From: Symsagittifera roscoffensis
Taxonomy: Eukaryota; Xenacoelomorpha; Acoela; Convolutidae
Length of the DNA: 64,000 nucleotides
Assembly (NCBI RefSeq): GCF_963678635.1
Contig: NC_087062.1
Location: forward strand, 2,172,001-2,236,000
Direction: 5' to 3'
Position 1 is the first letter of the stretch; each line of letters begins with the position of its first letter. Made by a program: the position numbers and the translations under genes. The notes beneath the pieces are model-generated. The model ran no database searches, was not told where the DNA came from, and saw only the letters and a program-made list of their open reading frames with translations. Below, piece after piece: positions 57,734 through 64,000 of this stretch.

Positions 57734-58272
57734 AGTTCCGACTTTCGATACAAAAGTAACGGAATATTTGTGCTCGGGGTGGGTTTTTTTTTCTTCAGAC
57801 AAATTTCGACTTTTTAACAAGCCACTTTTGACAGACTTTTTTACAGCTATTGTTGTCCGACTTTTTGACGGAATTTTTTAAAGCTATTGTTGTCCTGAGC
57901 CTAAATTTGAAAAGATATTTCACCTGTGACCATTTTTCGTAAAGTTATGAGGATTTAAAGATTGCCATTTTGATCAATTTGGGACAATTAACGCGCGATA
58001 TAATTCGCGCTATTATCGCGTAAGCGGAGATTTAATCCGTCTTAGAAATCATTCCAAATTGGTTAAAAGAAGTTTATTTGCCATAATTGATTTGTTACAA
58101 TGAGCGAAATCTTTTGTTTTGTACTTTATATGGCGTGTGGGGGGATGATTTTCATAAAAATAATTTCAAATTTTAGAAAAAAAAATTTTTCATTTTATTT
58201 CATTTAAATTTTCTTATGTTGTTTTTGTTATTAATGCTCGATAAACGTTTCGCCCTGATACGAGCAGTCTTA
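57734..58272 (+). repeat. ~540 bp dispersed repeat, copy B
   Basis: Starts AGTTCCGACTTTCGATAC and ends CGCCCTGATACGAGCAGTCT. It shares all internal blocks with copies A and C. Its right half is also present in the duplicated segment that follows. Confidence 0.8.
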
Positions 58273-58987
58273 TTATAGCTAGCAGTCATTTTTAATTCAT
58301 TATTCTGGTCACAGAATCAGGGAACGAATTTTGCATTAGGGTGCGGTGTTTATCACGCGAATTCAGATGCCACAAAAGTCAGATGAAAAATTGTAAAGCA
58401 TATTGAAAACCTTTTCAGATGCAATATAAGTTGCAATTTAAAATTACATGTGAGAGGAGTGTTTTGTCTCACAGCAATTGGCTCTAGCACGTTTTGCATG
58501 TGGTTTGTTCAACAAAACCGAACGAAACAACCACGTGTCACAAGTATTCCGGTAAATCTCTTTCCATTTTGATGATTTAACGCGCGATATAATTCGCGCT
58601 ATTATCGCGTAAGCGGAGATTTAATCCGTCTTAGAAATCATTCCAAATTAGTTAAAAGAAGTTTATTTGCCATAATTGATTTGTTACAATGAGCGAAATC
58701 TTTTGTTTTGTACTTTATATGGCAACAGTACAAAATTTTGCATTAGGGTGCGGTGTTTATCACGCGAATTCAGATGCCACAAAAGTCAGATGAAAAATTG
58801 TAAAGCATATTGAAAACCTTTTCAGATGCAATATAAGTTGCAATTTAGAATTACATGTGAGAGGAGTGTTTTGTCTCGCAGCAATTGCCTCTAGCACGTT
58901 TTGCATGTGGTTTGTTCAACAAAACCGAACGAAACAAACACGTGTCACAAGTATTCCGGTAAATTTCTTTCCATTTTGATGATTTAA
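57990..58987 (+). repeat. Local segmental duplication
   Basis: Segment 57990-58567 is repeated at 58569-58987, with about 190 bases missing from the second copy. ACGCGCGATATAATTCGCGC to TACTTTATATGGC and TTTTGCATTAGGGTGCGGTG to TTCCATTTTGATGATTTAA occur in both, nearly identically. The high identity implies a recent tandem duplication plus deletion. Confidence 0.85.
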
Positions 58988-59178
58988 AAAAAATGAGAAT
59001 ACCAATTTCATTTTATATAGGTGATGATAAGTCTTTGATTTCGAAAATCGGTTACCTTTAAAAACAACGTTTAGAAATATGGTCCCTAAAAACTTGTTAT
59101 AGTGTATATAAAAATCAGACCGAAGAGTTCTTAGGGGAGTTTCGAAGCTTTGCCAGCGAAGTGATGTTTTTGATAATT

Positions 59179-59712
59179 GTTCCGACTTTCGATACGAAAA
59201 TAACGGAAAATTTGTGCTCGGGGTGGGTTTTTTTTTCTTCAGACAAATTTCGACTTTTTAACCAGCCATTTTTGACGGAATCTTTTTATATCATTCGAAA
59301 GGTATTGTTGTCCTGAGCTCAAATTTGAAAAGATATTTCACCTGTGATCATTTTTCGTAAAGTTACGGGGGTTTAAAGATTGCCATTTTGGCCAATTTGG
59401 GACAATTAACGCGCGATATATTTCGCGTTATTAACGCGTAAGCGGAGATTTAATCCGTCTTACAAATCGTTCCAAATTGGTTAAAAGAAGCTTATTTGCC
59501 ATAATTGGTTTGTTTCAAGGAGCGAAGACTATCCTTTTGTACTTTACATGGCGTGTGGGGGGATGATTTTCATTTAAAAAAATTTAAATTTTAGAAAAAA
59601 AAATTTTTCGTTTTGTTTTATTTCATTGAATTTTCTAAATGTTATTACTGCTCCATAAACCTTAAAAAGCAGTCGGAACATTCAGGGCTTCGCCCTGATA
59701 CAAGCAGTCTTG
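59179..59712 (+). repeat. ~540 bp dispersed repeat, copy C
   Basis: Starts TGTTCCGACTTTCGATACGA and ends with AGTCGGAACA (about 59671), then the hairpin AGGGCTTCGCCCT followed by GATACAAGCAGTCTTG. It shares the block order of A and B. It sits within sequence that is related to 40200-40600, where the repeat is absent. Confidence 0.8.
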
Positions 59713-60846
59713 TTTCATTTTATAGAATACTTTAGTGGCAAATTTCGTCGGATGTTCGAGGCCCACCATGATCCGTGCTCGTTGCTTGAGGGTGAAGCAA
59801 CATTACCCAGCCCAGAAAAATAACCAAAAAAAAAAATTGCATGTAGTTCTTAAACAGGGGCACAACAGCGGTTCGCCGTGATGAGCTGTACAGCTCTTGT
59901 GTTGGTCCTTTCCCCCTTGGATAAATGGTCTTAGTGTAATACAACGAAAGATGGAAATAAAAATTCTTAAAGACTTCAAAAAAAAATTTAAAATGCAACT
60001 CCTGAAAATTCCTGGACCATACTTCTTGACAAGTATACAAGAATCCAATTCTTTCATTGGAGTTTGTATTTTTTCGTAAGTCTTTAATTTTTCTTCCACT
60101 TTTTGTTTTCGGTAGTGTCGGGCGCGATTGAATTAAAATATAGTTGATAGCAGAACTCTTGTGGGGGGCTCTTCTCATGCGCAAAAAAAACTGAATGCGA
60201 AAAAATGGTCAACCAATCACTGCGCTTTAAACGGTCTTCATTGCCGGTCTTGATTGCTGCTTTTCTTCAGGCTGATTGGATGACATTTTTTTGTTCTTCG
60301 TGCCCGAGGGATGCCCTCGAACTGACGAGTAAAATTTTTACTTGAATGCACGCGCGAAATATTAAATATTCAGTATCAACAAAGATATCTTGTTGCAGTT
60401 GTGGAAGCTCAGAACTTCTCGACCACAATCACGGCAAAAAAAACTACTTTTGAATGCAAAAATTACTCAAAAAGTTTCATTTTTTTTGTGAATTGGTCAA
60501 TTTTGCGTAGCAGGAGAAAATGGAAATCCACGTTTAATTTTTGTTGCATCCTTAGTTTTAAATACTTTCAGTCCACTCTATCTGTTGATAGAAAAATTAA
60601 CTCTGATTTAACGAAGTCTTGTTAAGTAAAAGTGTTCCTGAAACAGTTGAAAAAATGATGATAAGAATAAATTGACCAACAAATTAAAAATAAAGAATTT
60701 AATATGCATAAGTGCTATGCGTTCACACGGTTAAGTTTTGAAAATGAGTACTAGTTTGGAAAGTTTTGTTTTGGGTTTAAACTGCAGACAATTAAACACC
60801 CTCTTAATGCGATATTATCAATGTGTATAAAAATGGCACTAAAGTT
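59713..60846. other. 3' flank of EF-hand gene, no gene
   Basis: Noncoding. It holds a stretch at about 60040-60240 (CAAGAATCCAATTCTTTCATTGG and onwards) related to 40410-40600. The 3' UTR of the minus-strand EF-hand gene lies in the last part. No polyadenylation signal is assigned. Confidence 0.5.
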
Positions 60847-63663
60847 TCACTTATTATCCAACATCACAGCCAAGAAGTCCTCCCAGCCTATCTTCCCGTC
60901 TCCATCCCTGTCGGCTAAGTGTACTATCTGCTCTAACTCCTCGTCTGTCACGTCTTCGCCCATCTTTTTGAATACTAGTCTGTTAATACAAAAATTTTTG
61001 ATAAGATTAGTTATGCAAATAGTACTGAAGGTTCCAACCACAAAGTTGGGAAACAAATTTGAAAAAAAAAACAATTTTTGGTGATATGTTACAATAGGTG
61101 GTAATTTTGAGTATAGAGCATGTATTAAATTTGAGAACTATAGTGCATAATATAGTCATTTCTTTTTCAATTAATCTTACCACTGAGATACTTTTTGTAA
61201 ACACTTTACTCTGCCAGATGAAGTACTATTCAAAAATTCAAATTTTACTCTTCATTTGCCAAAAAAAATAGCTTTTGAAATAAAATAAAGAATGTGCGAA
61301 GCATAACAAAAAACGACCAAGCTATTTAATTTCACCTAATGTAATGTATTTACCTTTGTTAGGTTTTCTCTGTTGTTTTTTTTTGGTAGAGGACAGAACT
61401 CGATTTCACGGTTGAAATAAATTTAAATGTCATCCGAATAGTATTGATGCTGGTTGAAATTTATAAAAATTAAAACTTTAAAAACTAAGAAGATTTGTTC
61501 GATCTTTTTTAAATTTATTTATTTCAGTTTAGAAAGGTACTGGTGGATTTATTTTGAAATCTGAAAAGTTGTTGAAAACCGAACGTACCTCTGAGCAGCG
61601 GTGGATCTAGGAATTTCTCGAGGGTAAACGGATTTTCAAAAAAATTCGTTGACTGTTTTTAGCTCCAGCTAACAATTTTTGAGCTCTTCTAAAACGCCAT
61701 AAAGATCCTAATTTAACAAAATTTTCTCTACCGCCGACAACTTTTTGTAAAATAATTAAGTCTAAAGTCCCGTTTTTGGGTTTTTTGGAAGATTTTTTTC
61801 AAAAACGGCGGTTTTCGGTTCGGGCTCCCCTTCAAAATTGGTATTAGTTGAGAAAACTGTTATGGTAGGTCGGCCGAAAATCGACGTTGTAAAGTGGTAT
61901 CCAAGAAAGACGCTTTGGGCGGTGAAGATTGGGGGCAGACGCCTTCATCTCAGGGATAAAAAAATGTGCTTAATGAGTTTTATTATTTTTCAGCTTTTCA
62001 ACTTTGAAGATCCGAAAAAAATCTATCATTTGGTCGGGTTTCAACTAAGCGGCAGGTTTAAACAAAATGGTGAAAAAATGGCTTGATATTTTTACTGATT
62101 ACACTCAAATTTAAATAATCGGATCCTGTATTAATCGTCAATGAAAGCTAGCCAAATTAGCAGGAGTGTTACTGAACACAGAGTCGAAGCCGGGCGAAAC
62201 AAATTTTGTTTCGCGAGTTTTTTAATCAGCAGCAAATAAGTAAGTGAATAATATTCAAGAAACATCGTTAATCTCGCTTCCATTAATTGGCTGTACTTAA
62301 TTAAGTTGCTCATAAGACAAGATGAGCGCTTTTTGTAGAACGCACCATGATGCAAAATTCCAAAAACCAGTTCTTTTTGGAAAAGAAATATAAACATAAA
62401 TGCTCATTTGTTTAAGAGCCAAAAAGAAATCAGCGTTAAAAAAGTTTCAAACTATTTGAACTTAAAAAACGGAAATTAAATTTGAAAATGATAAATTTTC
62501 CCAAACAATTTTCTGAAAAGTTCAGAATCTAGAAACTAATTTTTAAGTTGGTTCTAAAAGTGCTCAGAAAATGCTTGAACAAAAATACAATCAAAAAATG
62601 ATACTGCTATTTAATTTCAAACCAGTAAATCTATGAGAAATCATAGAAAACTAACAAGTTATTTAGGAAAAATTGCGCAAATCAACTGGATATGACAGTT
62701 CAAAACAAAAAATTTTTCCAAAATTTCTGACCAAATTAGAAACTGTTGAACTGATGTTTTTTCCCGGATTTAATAGCATTTTGGATACATTTTATCTTGG
62801 ATACATCAAATAAAACGGCTACTTTCTCACTCGATTAATATTAGAAAGCAATTAAAAACAAAAATACAATCAGCTGTTCACGAACTCAGTAACCTCACCA
62901 GAAAGACAATGATCATGGGCGGTTTTAGGGGGAGCGGAACTCGTATAAACATTTCTTGCACGAGTTCAGTCATTATTATGTTATACCAACGAACAAATAG
63001 GAAAAAACTTTGGGAAAATAAGCCGACAGAATTAAGGCCGAACGACCACCAGTGTAGAAAATCACTCTACAAGAACTCTTAATTTGCTCGAAACTATTTA
63101 TGTTACCAATACACTGGCCAAGATCTTACTTCATTAGTGGATACTGAACAGCTGATTTTGATTACCCTCTGAGCATATTGGGAACAAAGTTATATACGGG
63201 GGAAAAAGTCTAGTATCCGGTTGCAATGTCCTTACTTATCTCGAGGGTAATCATAGTAATGTATAAAGTTAGTATTGGGAACATTCTGCGCTTCTTCGTT
63301 CACTCATACCCACTGTATAACATACGGTAGAGCTCAAGGTGTGTTGCGTGGGGGAGGGGGTAGTAGGTATAGACTTGTGCAGTGTATTTTGTGTACTGAC
63401 TGAGTTTTGAGTGCGTCGGGCGGGGGGGGGGGGACGATGTGATGGCAGTCCCTCCTGTAGCTCCTAAAGTGGCATGTTTACTTGATTGAATGAAGACTGT
63501 CTTCAGTGTACTGCACTATACCTGAGTTCTCCGGGGGTGACGAAGTGGTCGTTGTCGCGGTCGAAGCACTCGAACATTCTCTCCACCTCCTCTTCCTCCG
63601 TCTGGTCCCCCATGTGGGCCACCATCATCTCCAGGAACTCCTCGAAATCAATACTCCCACTCC
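60847..63663 (-). CDS. Calmodulin/troponin-C-like EF-hand protein, last two exons (5' end outside window)
   Basis: Two coding exons on the minus strand: 63663-63522 and 60979-60847 (TGA at 60849-60847), joined by a GT-AG intron of about 2.5 kb with matching phase (AG|A, Arg). The visible 92 residues hold the end of one EF-hand (SGSIDFEEFLEMM), a full EF-hand loop DRDNDHFVTPGE and a last loop DRDGDGKIGWED, ending VMLDNK. IDFEEFLEMMV resembles troponin C more than calmodulin. The first exon here starts with the last two bases of a codon, so at least one upstream exon is needed, and none is seen in 63664-64000. It is a calcium-binding regulator. The last loop has Asp instead of Glu at position 12. 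Confidence 0.9.
60980..63521 (-). other. Intron of the EF-hand gene
   Basis: Donor AG|GTATAG at 63521-63520 and acceptor TTAACAG at 60982-60980 (minus strand). It contains a MITE relative (about 61596-61900), G runs near 63421-63432 and AT-rich sequence. No other exon is needed between the two, because the EF-hand helix reads through the junction. Confidence 0.75.
61596..61900 (+). repeat. Diverged hAT-type MITE relative in EF-hand intron
   Basis: Begins CAGCGGTGGATCTAGGAATT followed by TCTCGAGGG, then AAAGATCCTAATTTAACAAA and GGGCTCCCCTTCAAAATTGG blocks as in the 55745 element. The right terminus is not recognisable. Confidence 0.55.
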
Positions 63664-64000
63664 CTACACATAACACAACACACCACAAATAGAGCAGACA
63701 TGATGTGCAATGTATACTTAATAGGCGGATGATGACAAACAGCCAAATCTTGAGGCAAAAATTACATCAGAATAACTTCAATTGCACCAGAATTACATAA
63801 CAACAGTGCGAAGATCTGTTTTTATGTTGTATAACAACTTTAATTTTCAGCTTGTTGGAATGGTAATCTTATTTTAGGCTGGTTGGCCCTTCGGCTTGAT
63901 GGCTTACCAAATAGGTTGTAACCTTTTCTAAAAGCTACCACCCAGTTTATAAGCTAAACATTCACCAAGAACGCATTGAATTGCAAGAAAAGAACATCAG
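63664..64000. other. EF-hand gene intron, right edge
   Basis: AT-rich. The minus-strand acceptor TATGTGTAG lies immediately right of the exon (ending at 63664). No further exon is recognised up to the window end. Confidence 0.5.

Overview
The window is a piece of a metazoan (invertebrate) nuclear genome. The signs are spliced genes with GT-AG introns of up to 5.6 kb, a methionine adenosyltransferase of animal MAT2A-like length (396 aa), a calmodulin/troponin-C-like EF-hand gene, B-box/coiled-coil (TRIM-like) genes, non-LTR retrotransposon remains and very dense dispersed repeats. I cannot name the species from sequence alone.

Region 1 (1-18993) is a GC-richer, densely coding block: the body and 3' end of a very large Ty3/Gypsy-type LTR retrotransposon whose 5' LTR lies left of the window. 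Its order is gag with two CCHC knuckles, protease, reverse transcriptase, RNase H and a D,D35E integrase (to 6763). About 10.5 kb of accessory coding sequence on the same strand follows. One accessory protein carries a macro-domain-like fold (7113-8099) and one carries an SGNH/GDSL hydrolase domain with all its motif blocks (8507-10271). A third region has a weaker SGNH-like stretch (10995-11402), and 11.4-17.2 kb encodes several proteins I do not recognise. The copy is decayed by frameshifts and in-frame stops. A probable 3' LTR (about 17660-18993) abuts a satellite array.

Region 2 (18994-20690) is a tandem array of a ~160-183 bp unit, split by a 3' fragment of a non-LTR retrotransposon ending in (TAC)n. 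Region 3 (22107-31846) is the methionine adenosyltransferase gene in eight exons. Its 5.65 kb intron 4 is full of dispersed repeats. Region 4 (31847-46100) has no gene that I can support. It holds a tRNA-like sequence, many copies of a ~400-600 bp hairpin-ended repeat, other repeat families and a 1.5 kb degenerate CCAT minisatellite.

Region 5 (46339-54205) is a cluster of three related B-box/coiled-coil genes. The middle one is intact (50267-51997). The left one is broken by about four frameshifts. The right one is a fragment cut off by a decayed jockey/CR1-like non-LTR element (54205-55460). Region 6 (55.7-59.7 kb) holds a hAT-type MITE with a near-perfect 8-bp target duplication and copies of a ~500-540 bp repeat, with a local segmental duplication. 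Region 7 (60847-63663, minus strand) has the last two exons of an EF-hand protein whose 5' exons lie beyond the right edge.

The most interesting object is the giant retroelement with macro-like and SGNH domains. The next is the set of short hairpin-ended repeats, one of which shows compensatory changes in its stem.
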